Origin: Eubacterium sp. AB3007
GTDB taxonomy: Bacteria > Bacillota > Clostridia > Peptostreptococcales > Anaerovoracaceae
DNA length: 64,000 nucleotides
Assembly: GCF_000688015.1 (NCBI RefSeq)
Contig: NZ_JIAD01000001.1
Span: 372,001-436,000 of the forward strand
Reading direction: 5' to 3'
The translations under genes and the position numbers were made by a program. The notes beneath the pieces were generated by a model. That model was not told where the DNA came from and did not search any database. It saw only the letters and a list, made by a program, of their open reading frames with translations. This document shows, one piece after another, positions 8,453-17,116 of the stretch (position 1 is its first letter; each line of letters starts with the position of its first letter).

Positions 8453-9832
8453 ATGAGATTGGGTTACGAACTGACAATCAAACAGAAACAGCAACTCTCT
8501 ATGACACCGGAGATGGTACAGGCCATCAAGATCCTTCAACTAAACACGTTGGACCTCTACGAGTATGTGAATGACGAACTCATTGAGAATCCTGTTTTGG
8601 AGGAGGACGACAACCGGCGCGATAGGGAGGAGCAGTTGGTTGCATTGGAGCTCGGAGACCATCTTGCGGAGGACGACTACGATGATCGCAGAGACCGTCT
8701 CTGGGAGAGTCCATCGGAAGAGAGACGATCCTCACTGGAGAACATGGCCACCGTGGAGGAGACTTTGCAGGAGCACCTTCTGGATCAGTTCAATCTGACC
8801 AGAATGGAGGAGGATCTTGCAGAAATTTGCCGTTTTCTGATCGAATCCATCGACGACAACGGATATCTGACCACAGGCGCAGAGGAAGTGTGTGCTTTTT
8901 TTGGGTGTGAGGAAGCGCAGTTCGAGGAAGCACTTGGGTTGATCCAGGATATGGATCCCTGTGGGGTAGGTGCCCGGAATCTGGCGGAGTGTTTGGAAAT
9001 CCAGCTGACAGCTGTGGGAAAACTGGACGACAAGCTTTGTTCCATCATCTGGCAGATGCTGCCGGAAGTGGCCGAAAACAAAGTGAGTAAGATCGCCAGG
9101 GAGGTGGGGGTCACCAACGTGGAAGCGCAGGCTTACATCGATCTGATCCGATCCCTGGAACCCAAGCCAGGCAGGCAGTTTGCTTCCAGTGGCGACAGAC
9201 CACAGTATGTGGTACCGGATGTCAACGTGGAGAAGATAGATGACGAATACATCGTCACGAGTAACGACAGCAGTGTTCCACGTCTTCGGGTCAGTTCCTA
9301 TTACCAGAAGCTGTCCGGTAAGGCCAAGTCCGATCCGGAGCTGGGAGAATATCTGACAGGACGACTCAATTCAGCTATGTGGCTGATTCGGAGCATCGAG
9401 CAGCGCAAGCAGACCATCTTCAACGTGGCCTCTGCCATCGTGCGCTACCAGAGAGATTTCTTTGAGCGGGGAGAACGCTACATCAAGACGCTGACCCTGA
9501 AGCAACTGGCGGACGAGGTGGGGGTTCATGAGTCCACCGTGAGCCGGGCCATCAATGGGAAGTACATGCAGACCCCTCGAGGGGTCTACGAGATGAAGTA
9601 CTTCTTCACCAGCGGTGTGTCTGTCAGGGGAGCACAGGAGGGGCTTTCGTCCAACAGTGTAAAGGTCCTGATCCAGGATATCATCGGAGACGAGGACCCA
9701 CGCAAGCCTCTCAGTGATCAGGCTATCGTGAAGTTGCTGAAGGAGAAGGAAATCGACATTTCCCGCAGAACGGTCGCCAAGTACAGAGAAGAGATGGGAA
9801 TCCCGTCCTCTTCCGGAAGGCGGCGGTATTGA
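8453..9832 (+). CDS. rpoN: RNA polymerase sigma-54 factor
   Basis: The protein directs polymerase to -24/-12 promoters that need an enhancer-binding ATPase. The 459 residues contain the glutamine-rich activator region I at the N-terminus (LTIKQKQQLSMTPEMVQA), a core-binding region, a helix-turn-helix (ADEVGVHESTVSRAINGKY) and the RpoN box close to the end (SRRTVAKYREEMGIP). I chose the ATG nine bases after GGAGGAG rather than the upstream TTG. Sigma-54 is present in only some Clostridia. No activator gene is visible here, so its regulon cannot be named. Confidence 0.97.
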   Translation: MRLGYELTIKQKQQLSMTPEMVQAIKILQLNTLDLYEYVNDELIENPVLEEDDNRRDREEQLVALELGDHLAEDDYDDRRDRLWESPSEERRSSLENMATVEETLQEHLLDQFNLTRMEEDLAEICRFLIESIDDNGYLTTGAEEVCAFFGCEEAQFEEALGLIQDMDPCGVGARNLAECLEIQLTAVGKLDDKLCSIIWQMLPEVAENKVSKIAREVGVTNVEAQAYIDLIRSLEPKPGRQFASSGDRPQYVVPDVNVEKIDDEYIVTSNDSSVPRLRVSSYYQKLSGKAKSDPELGEYLTGRLNSAMWLIRSIEQRKQTIFNVASAIVRYQRDFFERGERYIKTLTLKQLADEVGVHESTVSRAINGKYMQTPRGVYEMKYFFTSGVSVRGAQEGLSSNSVKVLIQDIIGDEDPRKPLSDQAIVKLLKEKEIDISRRTVAKYREEMGIPSSSGRRRY

Positions 9833-9912
9833 TCGTTTTTTCGCGCAGGTCCTGCGCTGAAAGATAAAAATTGTTAATAATTTACTACATTTGATCATTG
9901 GAGGAATATACA

Positions 9913-11097
9913 ATGAAGAAAACAGTAAAAGATATCATTGTCAAAGACAAGAAAGTCATCGTAAGATGTGATTTCAACGTGCCCATGATCGATGGCGCTA
10001 TCACCGATGATACCAGGATCAAGGCAGCGCTGCCCACCATTGAGTATCTGATCGCTGAGGGAGCCAAAGTCATCCTGATGTCCCACATGGGACGACCCAA
10101 GGGAGAGCCCAAGATGGAGTTCACATTGGCACCGGTGGCTGAACGTCTGTCTCAGTATCTCAAGAAGGATGTGAAGTTCGTATCCAGTCCTGTAGTGGTC
10201 GATGATTCTGTCAAGGCCGCTGCTGAGAACCTGGCCAGCGGCGAGGTTCTGCTCATTGAGAATGTCCGCTTCCGCAAAGAGGAGACTGACAATGATCCCG
10301 GATTTGCTAAGGAACTGGCTTCCCTGGCAGAAATCTTTGTGCAGGACGCATTTGGTACAGCTCACAGAGCCCATGCATCCACAGCCGGCATCGCAGAGTA
10401 CCTGCCTTGTGTCTCAGGTTTCCTCATCGAGAAGGAAGTCAAGTTCCTGGGGGAAGCCGTTGAAGCTCCCAAGAGACCCTTCCTGGCCATCATGGGTGGT
10501 GCCAAGGTCGGTGACAAGATCCCTGTGATCGAGAACCTGATCACCAAGGTGGACACACTGATCATCGGAGGCGGAATGTCCTATACTTTCTTCAAGGCCA
10601 TGGGACTGGAGATCGGGAAGTCCATTCTGGACGAGGGCAACATCGGGCTGGCCGCAGAGCTTCTGAAGAAAGCCAAGGACAATGGAGTAGAGATCCTTCT
10701 GCCTGTCGATGTGGTGACAGCCGCTGAGTTCAGCAACGATGCGGAGAGAGTCGTGGTGGACTTTGACAAGATCCCGGCGGACAGAGAGGGCATGGATATC
10801 GGTCCCAAGACCAGAGAACTCTACGGCAAGGCCATCGCAGAGGCAGCTACCGTTGTCTGGAATGGACCTATGGGTGTGTTCGAGCTCCCCAACTTTGCAG
10901 AAGGCACCAAGGCAGTCGCCAGTTATATGGCAGACAGTGATGCGGTGACCATCATCGGCGGTGGTGATTCGGCTGCAGCTGTTGAGCAGATGGGCTTTGC
11001 AGACAAGATGACTCACATCTCTACAGGTGGTGGTGCTTCGCTTGAGTTCCTGGAAGGCAAGGAACTTCCGGGGATCGCCGTGATCGAGGATAAGTAA
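9913..11097 (+). CDS. pgk: Phosphoglycerate kinase
   Basis: It transfers phosphate between 1,3-bisphosphoglycerate and ADP in glycolysis. The 394-residue length is standard. Visible motifs are VRCDFNVP (about residue 17), the substrate loop SHMGRPKG, the hinge GGAKVGDK, and the nucleotide-binding GGGDSAAAV near the C-terminus. The ATG is eight bases after GGAGG. It precedes tpiA, as in many Bacillota, but gapA and a CggR-type regulator are missing upstream, where rpoN stands instead. Confidence 0.98.
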   Translation: MKKTVKDIIVKDKKVIVRCDFNVPMIDGAITDDTRIKAALPTIEYLIAEGAKVILMSHMGRPKGEPKMEFTLAPVAERLSQYLKKDVKFVSSPVVVDDSVKAAAENLASGEVLLIENVRFRKEETDNDPGFAKELASLAEIFVQDAFGTAHRAHASTAGIAEYLPCVSGFLIEKEVKFLGEAVEAPKRPFLAIMGGAKVGDKIPVIENLITKVDTLIIGGGMSYTFFKAMGLEIGKSILDEGNIGLAAELLKKAKDNGVEILLPVDVVTAAEFSNDAERVVVDFDKIPADREGMDIGPKTRELYGKAIAEAATVVWNGPMGVFELPNFAEGTKAVASYMADSDAVTIIGGGDSAAAVEQMGFADKMTHISTGGGASLEFLEGKELPGIAVIEDK

Positions 11098-11108
11098 GTA
11101 CAAAAGCG

Positions 11109-11134
11109 TGCGGGGCACAACAGGTTGCCCCGCA
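11109..11134 (+). other. Intercistronic hairpin between pgk and tpiA
   Basis: A perfect 9-bp GC-rich stem (TGCGGGGCA and TGCCCCGCA, 8-base loop) lies in the 66-bp gap. No T run follows, so it is more likely an mRNA-stability or processing structure than a terminator. Confidence 0.6.
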
Positions 11135-11163
11135 TAGGATTCTAACAATAGGAGGGTATAGAT

Positions 11164-11919
11164 ATGGCAATGAGAATCCCGTTTATCGCAGGAAACTGGA
11201 AGATGTTTAAAACCAAGGCAGAGGCGAAAGCGTTTGCGGAGGAATTCAAGGCATTGTACAAGGATACAGAGGTGAGGACTGCAATCTGTGCACCGTTCAC
11301 ACAGCTGGACACCCTGAAGGAAGCTTTTGCGGGGACCACGATCGGCGTGGGCGCACAGAACGTGCACTACGAAGACGAGGGCGCATTCACCGGAGAGGTT
11401 TCTCTGGGCATGCTGAAAGAGATCGGTGTGGACTATTGCGTCATCGGGCACTCTGAGAGAAGGCAGTACTTCAACGAGACGGACGAGACCTGCAACCTGA
11501 AACTGAAGAAGATCTTTGCAGACAGCGAGATCACCCCGATCCTCTGTGTGGGAGAGAACCTGGAACAGAGAGAGGCCGGAAAGGCTGCCGAGATCGTTGA
11601 AGGACAGATCGAAGCGGATCTGGCCGGGCTCAGCGCAGCGGATGTGGCAAAGCTTGTGATCGCCTATGAGCCGATCTGGGCTATCGGGACCGGAAAGACC
11701 GCGACTCCGGAGCAGGCGGGCGAGATGTGCACTCTGATCAGAGAGAAGGTACAGGCACTTTACGACGAAGATACCTGCGACCAGGTGATCATCCAGTATG
11801 GCGGTTCCGTGAAACCTGAGAACGCTACCGACATCATGGCAAACGGTGATGTAGATGGAGCATTGGTAGGGGGAGCCAGCCTCGTACCCGAAAAATTTAT
11901 GGGAATCATTAATTTTTAA
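11164..11919 (+). CDS. tpiA: Triosephosphate isomerase
   Basis: It interconverts glyceraldehyde 3-phosphate and dihydroxyacetone phosphate. The 251-residue TIM barrel has the catalytic lysine in GNWKMFK, histidine in CVIGHSERR, glutamate in AYEPIWAIGTG and the phosphate loop YGGSVKPEN. The site AGGAGGG precedes the ATG. It follows pgk and probably shares its transcript. Confidence 0.98.
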   Translation: MAMRIPFIAGNWKMFKTKAEAKAFAEEFKALYKDTEVRTAICAPFTQLDTLKEAFAGTTIGVGAQNVHYEDEGAFTGEVSLGMLKEIGVDYCVIGHSERRQYFNETDETCNLKLKKIFADSEITPILCVGENLEQREAGKAAEIVEGQIEADLAGLSAADVAKLVIAYEPIWAIGTGKTATPEQAGEMCTLIREKVQALYDEDTCDQVIIQYGGSVKPENATDIMANGDVDGALVGGASLVPEKFMGIINF

Positions 11920-11956
11920 GTAAAAACTTGTTCAATACCCCGATAAATCCTTGCTT

Positions 11957-11985
11957 TTTACATTTTCGTGTGTTATTCTTATATA
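11957..11985 (+). promoter_or_regulatory. Probable promoter of secG
   Basis: TTTACA, a 17-bp spacer and TATATA lie in the AT-rich gap after tpiA, giving a leader of about 25 bases. Confidence 0.5.
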
Positions 11986-12017
11986 GTTATGAATATCAAC
12001 GGAGGGATTTTATAGAT

Positions 12018-12251
12018 ATGTATACAGCGTTAATGATCATACTTGCAGTAGTCAGTTTGTTCCTGATCCTCAGCGTTCTTCTACAGGAGGGGAACAGTGA
12101 TGGACTTTCTGGTTCCATCGCCGGAGGTGCGGAGCAGCTATTTGGAAAGAAGAGAGGTCGTGGTTATCAGGGCATCCTGAACAAGATCACCATCGTCACT
12201 GCAGTCCTGTTCATCATACTGTCTCTTGCACTGGTCGCCATGGGTAAGTAA
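12018..12251 (+). CDS. secG: Preprotein translocase subunit SecG
   Basis: A 77-residue protein with two hydrophobic helices (about 3-22 and 55-74) flanking the conserved loop with LLQEGNSDGLSGSI and GGAEQLFGKKRGRG, which are family hallmarks. SecG assists SecYEG-mediated export. The ATG is 11 bases after GGAGGG; a frame open further upstream is not supported. Its place after the glycolytic genes is common in Bacillota. Confidence 0.95.
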   Translation: MYTALMIILAVVSLFLILSVLLQEGNSDGLSGSIAGGAEQLFGKKRGRGYQGILNKITIVTAVLFIILSLALVAMGK

Positions 12252-12288
12252 GACCAGTGTTCAATAGGGTATTTATTCATTATTTTTC

Positions 12289-12320
12289 AAGAGGTGCTGA
12301 CAAGTACCTCTTAATCAGCA
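12289..12320 (+). other. Overlapping hairpins in the hppA leader
   Basis: AAGAGGT pairs with ACCTCTT, and the adjoining TGCTGA can instead pair with TCAGCA. The two pairings interlock, so they would form a pseudoknot or be alternatives. The structure ends about 8 bases before the hppA ribosome binding site. A regulatory role is a guess. Confidence 0.35.
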
Positions 12321-12338
12321 TCTGTAGGAGGTAAATCT

Positions 12339-14351
12339 ATGTTGAAGTTTGTTGCTCCTATCTGTGCTGTGATCGCCTTGATCGTAGCGTTCGCTCTGGC
12401 GAAATGGATCAAGGGGCAGAGCACAGGGAATGACAGAATGAGGGAAATCTCAGGGTTCATCAGGGAGGGTGCGTTCGCGTTCCTGAAGAGAGAGTACAAG
12501 TTCATGGCCATCGTCATCGTCGTGCTGTTCCTGGCACTGACCTTCGCCATCAACCCGACCACCGGTATCCTTTACCTGTGTGGTGCGCTGCTCTCTGTTC
12601 TGGCCGGTTTCTTCGGCATGAACGTTGCTACTCTGGGTAACGTGAGAACCGCCGCAGCGGCGGAGGAACACGGAATGGGGAAGGCACTGAATGTGGCGTT
12701 CCGTTCCGGTTCCGTCATGGGTCTTTGCGTAGCCGGCCTGGGTCTGCTGGGTCTGAGCGTGATCTTCGTCACCCTGGACTTTGCCACTGTCGTTGAGTGT
12801 GTCACCGGCTTTGGTTTCGGTGCTTCTTCTATGGCGCTGTTCGGACGTGTCGGCGGTGGTATCTATACCAAGGCGGCAGACGTAGGCGCTGACCTGGTGG
12901 GTAAGGTCGAGGCAGGCATCCCGGAGGATGACCCGCGCAACCCGGCTGTCATCGCTGATAACGTAGGCGATAACGTAGGCGATGTAGCTGGTATGGGATC
13001 CGACCTGTTTGAGTCCTATGTTGGTTCCATCATTTCTGCCATCACACTGTCTGCGGTTGCTGTTCAGGCGGCAGAGGTCAGTGGTGCGTTTGACGAGGTC
13101 ACGGCAGCCATGTTCCCGCTGGTACTGGCCGCCATCGGACTGCTGGCATCCGTATTTGCGATCCTGATCGTCAGAGGCAATGACAAGAGCAGCAATCCGG
13201 CCAAGACTCTGGATATGGCCACCTATATCAGTGCTGCGATCGTGATCGTCGCCAGCCTGATCCTGAGCAAGACCATGCTGGGAGGAATGAACTACGCATT
13301 CGCTATCATCGCCGGACTGATCGTCGGTGTAGCCATCGGAAAGATCACCGAGGTATATACTTCAGAAGAGTACAGACACGTCAAGAAGATCGCAGAGCAG
13401 TCTGAGACGGGGTCTGCCACCACGATCATCAGCGGACTGGGTGTCGGCATGATGTCCACCATGTGGCCCATCATCTTCATCATCGTCGGGATCTTTGTGG
13501 CCTACACCTTCGCTGGTGTATACGGCATCGCGCTGTCCGCAGTCGGCATGCTGTCCATCACCGGTATCACCGTTGCGGTAGACGCGTATGGTCCGGTATC
13601 CGACAACGCCGGCGGCATCGCGGAGATGTCCGAGCTGCCGGAGGGCGTCCGGAACATCACCGACAAACTGGATGCAGTCGGCAACACCACTGCTGCGATC
13701 GGCAAGGGATTCGCCATCTGCTCCGCGGCACTGACAGCACTGGCCCTGTTCGTATCCTTTGCGCAGGTCGCCAAGCTGGAGACCATCGATCTGCTGCACC
13801 CGATCGTCATCATCGGCCTGTTCATCGGCGCCATGCTGCCGTTCCTGTTCTCGGCTCTGACCATGAACTCCGTAGGAAAGGCAGCCAATGAGATGATCGA
13901 GGAAGTCAGAAGACAGTTCCGTGAGGACAAGGGCATCATGGAGGGAACCTCCAAACCGGATTACAAGAGATGCGTATCCATCTCCACATCCGCAGCTCTT
14001 AAGGAAATGATCATTCCGGGCCTCATGGCGATCGTGGTACCGGTCGCGGTCGGATTTGTCCTCGGATCCAATGCCCTGGGAGGCCTGCTGGCAGGCGCGC
14101 TTGCTTCCGGAGTAGTCCTGGCCATCATGATGGCCAACGCCGGTGGCGCGTGGGACAACGCCAAGAAGTACATCGAGGGAGGAAACCACGGTGGGAAGGG
14201 CTCAGATGCCCACAAGGCAGCTGTTGTCGGCGATACTGTTGGAGATCCGTTCAAGGATACCTCTGGACCGTCCATCAACATCCTGATCAAGCTGATGACC
14301 ATCGTATCCCTGGTATTTGCACCGCTGTTTGGGAACGGTCTGCTCGGCTGA
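12339..14351 (+). CDS. hppA: Membrane-bound ion-pumping pyrophosphatase, K+-dependent type
   Basis: It couples pyrophosphate hydrolysis to cation export. The 670-residue protein has about 16 transmembrane segments. The catalytic block spans about residues 177-235 ([25 protein letters not shown]). The later [10 protein letters not shown] (about 448) has alanine where K+-independent enzymes have lysine, so this one should need K+. DLFESYVG has the glutamate in the position seen in Na+-transporting members rather than plant H+ pumps. Na+ export is therefore the likelier function. The site GTAGGAGG precedes the ATG. Confidence 0.96.
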   Translation: MLKFVAPICAVIALIVAFALAKWIKGQSTGNDRMREISGFIREGAFAFLKREYKFMAIVIVVLFLALTFAINPTTGILYLCGALLSVLAGFFGMNVATLGNVRTAAAAEEHGMGKALNVAFRSGSVMGLCVAGLGLLGLSVIFVTLDFATVVECVTGFGFGASSMALFGRVGGGIYTKAADVGADLVGKVEAGIPEDDPRNPAVIADNVGDNVGDVAGMGSDLFESYVGSIISAITLSAVAVQAAEVSGAFDEVTAAMFPLVLAAIGLLASVFAILIVRGNDKSSNPAKTLDMATYISAAIVIVASLILSKTMLGGMNYAFAIIAGLIVGVAIGKITEVYTSEEYRHVKKIAEQSETGSATTIISGLGVGMMSTMWPIIFIIVGIFVAYTFAGVYGIALSAVGMLSITGITVAVDAYGPVSDNAGGIAEMSELPEGVRNITDKLDAVGNTTAAIGKGFAICSAALTALALFVSFAQVAKLETIDLLHPIVIIGLFIGAMLPFLFSALTMNSVGKAANEMIEEVRRQFREDKGIMEGTSKPDYKRCVSISTSAALKEMIIPGLMAIVVPVAVGFVLGSNALGGLLAGALASGVVLAIMMANAGGAWDNAKKYIEGGNHGGKGSDAHKAAVVGDTVGDPFKDTSGPSINILIKLMTIVSLVFAPLFGNGLLG

Positions 14352-14372
14352 TCAACACCATTGGATAATACG

Positions 14373-14401
14373 ACTGCAGCAGGGAGGATCCTTGCTGCAG
14401 T
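14373..14401 (+). terminator. Hairpin after hppA
   Basis: A perfect 9-bp stem (ACTGCAGCA and TGCTGCAGT) is followed by the weak T-rich stretch TTATTCATGTTTA. It may be a partial terminator between hppA and the membrane protein genes. Confidence 0.5.
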
Positions 14402-14426
14402 TATTCATGTTTAGGGAGGAATCGAA

Positions 14427-15059
14427 TTGGGTGTAGTATTTGGGTATTTAGGGATACTGGTTATCATTGGAGCACTTCTCTGTTTCAAGGGAAGGGATCT
14501 GTTTCGTCCTGCGATCGCTGTATTCACATTCTGGATGGTGTACAGTGGGATCATGGGACTTCTAAATGGAACCGATGACAGGGACTTTGTCATCGCCATT
14601 CTGGCCGGTCTGGTCGGGGCGCTTCTCTCAGGCTTTGTTCTGAAGCTCGGAGTGTTTGTGGCGGGACTGGTTGCCGGACTTTCTCTGGGTACAGTACTGT
14701 TTGACCTGTTTCCACAGATTCGGGAGATGGCGATCCCCAAGGTGGCGTTCCTCGTGGTCGTCACGATCCTGGTCGGCATACTGACAGTGAAAGCCATCGA
14801 TATGATCATCATGATCTCGACAGCCGGGCTAGGGGCGACTCTGATGGCGGTCCCTTGCGTCTATATGCTGTTTTCGTTCCCACGCATAGCGCAGAGTGTG
14901 GATCCCGCGCCTATCCAGACCATCACCAACGTAAACCGCACCATGTTCGTTCGTGTGGCGCAGGACCATCCACTTCCTGTTCTCTGCGGAATGCTGGTGC
15001 TTTTCATTGCGGGGATCATCGTACAGCATAAGACGAATCATAAGAGACACGATAAGTAA
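14427..15059 (+). CDS. Polytopic membrane protein, possibly DUF4203/TMEM198-like
   Basis: A 210-residue protein with about seven hydrophobic helices rich in glycine and valine, and a basic C-terminal tail (HKTNHKRHDK). The pattern of short helices with glycine zippers recalls DUF4203, but I am not certain. It starts at TTG, preceded by AGGGAGGA at good spacing. It is 14 bp upstream of the next membrane protein gene. No function can be assigned. Confidence 0.75.
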   Translation: MGVVFGYLGILVIIGALLCFKGRDLFRPAIAVFTFWMVYSGIMGLLNGTDDRDFVIAILAGLVGALLSGFVLKLGVFVAGLVAGLSLGTVLFDLFPQIREMAIPKVAFLVVVTILVGILTVKAIDMIIMISTAGLGATLMAVPCVYMLFSFPRIAQSVDPAPIQTITNVNRTMFVRVAQDHPLPVLCGMLVLFIAGIIVQHKTNHKRHDK

Positions 15060-15073
15060 CGGACGGAGACGGC

Positions 15074-15523
15074 ATGCTTAAGATTATCACAGTGTTTTTC
15101 ATATCGATGGTTCCTGTATTTGAACTTCGTGCCGCGATCCCGGTAGGGGTTGCTGCCGGCTGCAACCCCTGGTTGACCATGCTGGTGGCTATCGTAGGCA
15201 ATATGATCCCCATTCCCTTCATCCTGCTTTTTATCAGGAAGATCTTCAAATGGATGCGGAGCAAGAGTCCGCGCCTCAACGCGGTTGTAGATCGGATGGA
15301 GGCGAAAGCAGAAGCCAAGAAGGACAAAGTCCTCAAGTATGAGAAGTTCGGTCTATTTCTATTCGTGGCGATCCCGCTGCCTGGAACAGGTGCCTGGACT
15401 GGCGCCTTGATCGCCGCTATGCTCGACATGAGCCTGAAGTCTGCGATCCCCAGTATTTTTCTGGGGGTGTGCACAGCAGGGACCATTATCACCATGCTGA
15501 TGCTGGGGATAATCAGTATATAA
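15074..15523 (+). CDS. Small multidrug export family protein (COG2426-like)
   Basis: A 149-residue membrane protein matching the family annotated as small multi-drug export protein: it opens MLKIITVFFISMVPVFELRAAIPVG and has the PLPGTGAWTGALIA loop. Four or so hydrophobic helices surround a basic cytoplasmic stretch (about 55-85). The drug-export name is historical and poorly tested. It shares an operon with the preceding membrane protein and ends at a strong hairpin. Confidence 0.85.
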   Translation: MLKIITVFFISMVPVFELRAAIPVGVAAGCNPWLTMLVAIVGNMIPIPFILLFIRKIFKWMRSKSPRLNAVVDRMEAKAEAKKDKVLKYEKFGLFLFVAIPLPGTGAWTGALIAAMLDMSLKSAIPSIFLGVCTAGTIITMLMLGIISI

Positions 15524-15525
15524 CA

Positions 15526-15556
15526 AAAGAGCCGTTGCTTTGTGCAACGGCTCTTT
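15526..15556. terminator. Bidirectional terminator
   Basis: A perfect 13-bp stem (AAAGAGCCGTTGC and GCAACGGCTCTTT, 5-base loop) stands between convergent genes, with A-rich and T-rich stem ends. Confidence 0.85.
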
Positions 15557-15574
15557 CATAATGCCTGTGTGAAT

Positions 15575-16351
15575 CTACTTGTTTTTCCACTCTGCGGTTC
15601 TCTTCTCCAGGAATGCCGCCATGCCTTCCTTCTGATCTTCGGAACCGAAGCAGACAGTGGAGGCCTCGACCTCCAGCTGGCTGGCGCTCTTCAGATCCAT
15701 ATCATATCCGTTGTTGATGGCGATCTTCGCCTGTGCAACGGCGATCGGAGCCTTGGAGGCGATGGTCTCCGCCAGTTTCTCAGCCTCAGCCATCAGCTCT
15801 TCCGGAGCTACTACCTTCTCAACCAGGCCGATGCGCAGAGCTTCTGCAGCATTTATCATCTCAGCAGAGTAGATCAGGTACTTGGCCATTCCCTTCCCAA
15901 CCAGTCTCGGCAGTCTCTGTGTACCACAGAATCCGGGGATGATGCCCAGGCCGACCTCCGGCTGTCCGAACTTCGCCTTCTCGGAAGCGATGCGGATGTC
16001 GCATGCCATGGCCAGCTCACATCCGCCACCGAGAGCGAACCCGTTGACAGCAGCGATGAATGGCTTCGGCATCTGGTCGATGGTGTTCATGACCTTGTGC
16101 CCAGCCTGCATCATAGCTCTACCTTCTACTGCGTTCAGTTTGCTCATCTGCGCGATATCAGCGCCTGCCACGAAAGCCTTTCCTTCGCCGGTGACGATGA
16201 CAGCCTTGACGGCATCGTCCGACTCGATCTCCTTCAGGGCCTCTGCCAGCTCTGCCAGTACGTCTGTGTTCAGCGCATTCATAGCCTTTGGACGGTTGAT
16301 GGTGATGAACCCAAGATCACCCTTGACTTCGTACTTAATGTTCTCGTACAT
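15575..16351 (-). CDS. crt: Enoyl-CoA hydratase/crotonase (probable 3-hydroxybutyryl-CoA dehydratase)
   Basis: It hydrates crotonyl-CoA or dehydrates 3-hydroxybutyryl-CoA in butyrate-type fermentation or fatty acid metabolism. The 258-residue protein has the oxyanion-hole segment GKAFVAGADIAQM, the first catalytic glutamate in GGGCELAMACD and the second in FGQPEVGLGIIPG. The site AAAGGGAGA precedes the ATG. It stands alone rather than in a bcd-etf-hbd cluster, so its physiological direction is uncertain. A near-consensus promoter overlaps the end of thiN. Confidence 0.93.
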   Translation of the reverse strand: MYENIKYEVKGDLGFITINRPKAMNALNTDVLAELAEALKEIESDDAVKAVIVTGEGKAFVAGADIAQMSKLNAVEGRAMMQAGHKVMNTIDQMPKPFIAAVNGFALGGGCELAMACDIRIASEKAKFGQPEVGLGIIPGFCGTQRLPRLVGKGMAKYLIYSAEMINAAEALRIGLVEKVVAPEELMAEAEKLAETIASKAPIAVAQAKIAINNGYDMDLKSASQLEVEASTVCFGSEDQKEGMAAFLEKRTAEWKNK

Positions 16352-16395
16352 AATATCGACTCTCCCTTTCTGATTACTTCAATAATACCAATATC

Positions 16396-16424
16396 AATAT
16401 ACCATTTTCGTACGGGCTTTTCAA
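16396..16424 (-). promoter_or_regulatory. Sigma-A promoter of crt
   Basis: On the minus strand, TTGAAA, a 17-bp spacer and TATATT. The -35 box lies over the thiN stop codon, so crt can be transcribed independently of thiN. Confidence 0.75.
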
Positions 16425-17044
16425 CCCCTGTCCCGGGAGAGGATGACCAGAAGGGTGCCGGAAGTGAACGAAATATGGGCCTGCTCCTCCGTGATCTCGT
16501 TGCTGACGCCCAGAGATGTGTCGTTGGTCAGGGTATGATCTCTGAGCGGGTATCTGGTACCGCTGACACAAAGCTTTGTGCAGGGGCTATCGTAGGCGAT
16601 GAGACCCAGGTATCTATATATCTCTGGAGCGACCGCAAAGCATCCGGGGGCCTTCAGGCAGACCTTGTTCTGACCATCCACCAGGCAAATGCTGACCGGC
16701 TTATCCAGATACTTTTTCAGTACGCCGATGTTGCCCATGGTGTGATCGAACCGGCCGCCCAGGCCTCCCACTACTGTCAGCTCCGTGAATCCACGGGAGA
16801 TCGCAAGATCGATGGCAGCCTCTGTGTCGGTCATATCCTTGACGGTGGGGAGCTTGATCACATCCTGATCCTGGGGCTCCGCCATGGAGTCGTAGTCCCC
16901 GATGAGAAGGTCCGGTCTCAGACCCAGTTCTCGGGCGATGAGAAGTCCCTTGTCTGCGCAGATCACAAACGCCTTTTCTGGTAGATCCGTATTCAGTAGA
17001 TGAGGGCTGTCCAGGTAGCCCGTGACGATGATTGCCTTGCTCAT
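16421..17044 (-). CDS. thiN: Thiamine pyrophosphokinase
   Basis: It converts thiamine plus ATP to thiamine pyrophosphate. The 207-residue protein shows LIGDYDSM, the catalytic-domain DMTDTEAAIDLA, and GGLGGRFDHTMGNIGVL, all family signatures, followed by a C-terminal beta-rich substrate domain. The site AGAGGTG precedes the ATG. I see no TPP riboswitch in the short leader. Confidence 0.95.
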   Translation of the reverse strand: MSKAIIVTGYLDSPHLLNTDLPEKAFVICADKGLLIARELGLRPDLLIGDYDSMAEPQDQDVIKLPTVKDMTDTEAAIDLAISRGFTELTVVGGLGGRFDHTMGNIGVLKKYLDKPVSICLVDGQNKVCLKAPGCFAVAPEIYRYLGLIAYDSPCTKLCVSGTRYPLRDHTLTNDTSLGVSNEITEEQAHISFTSGTLLVILSRDRG

Positions 17045-17054
17045 GTTGCACCTC

Positions 17055-17083
17055 TTGTTAATTTGATGATTCTATTATATAAT
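17055..17083 (+). promoter_or_regulatory. Sigma-A promoter of the DUF975 operon
   Basis: TTGTTA, a 17-bp spacer and perfect TATAAT. The -10 region CTATTATATAATA is nearly symmetric and could also serve divergent thiN. Confidence 0.75.
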
Positions 17084-17116
17084 AAAAGGAAAAATAAAGA
17101 AACAGGAGGTTCGTGA

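Noticed and set aside
9843..9857. GCGCAGGTCCTGCGC palindrome between rpoN and pgk as a terminator
   Set aside because: T residues come before the stem and none after it, so it does not have terminator form; no matching regulator is known to me.
12015..12026. GTATAC at the secG start as another GntR operator
   Set aside because: The flanking bases do not fit TNGTATACNA and the hexamer is simply the MYT codons.
17045..17116. TPP riboswitch before thiN
   Set aside because: The leader is short and lacks the conserved CUGAGA and ACCUGA-type elements.
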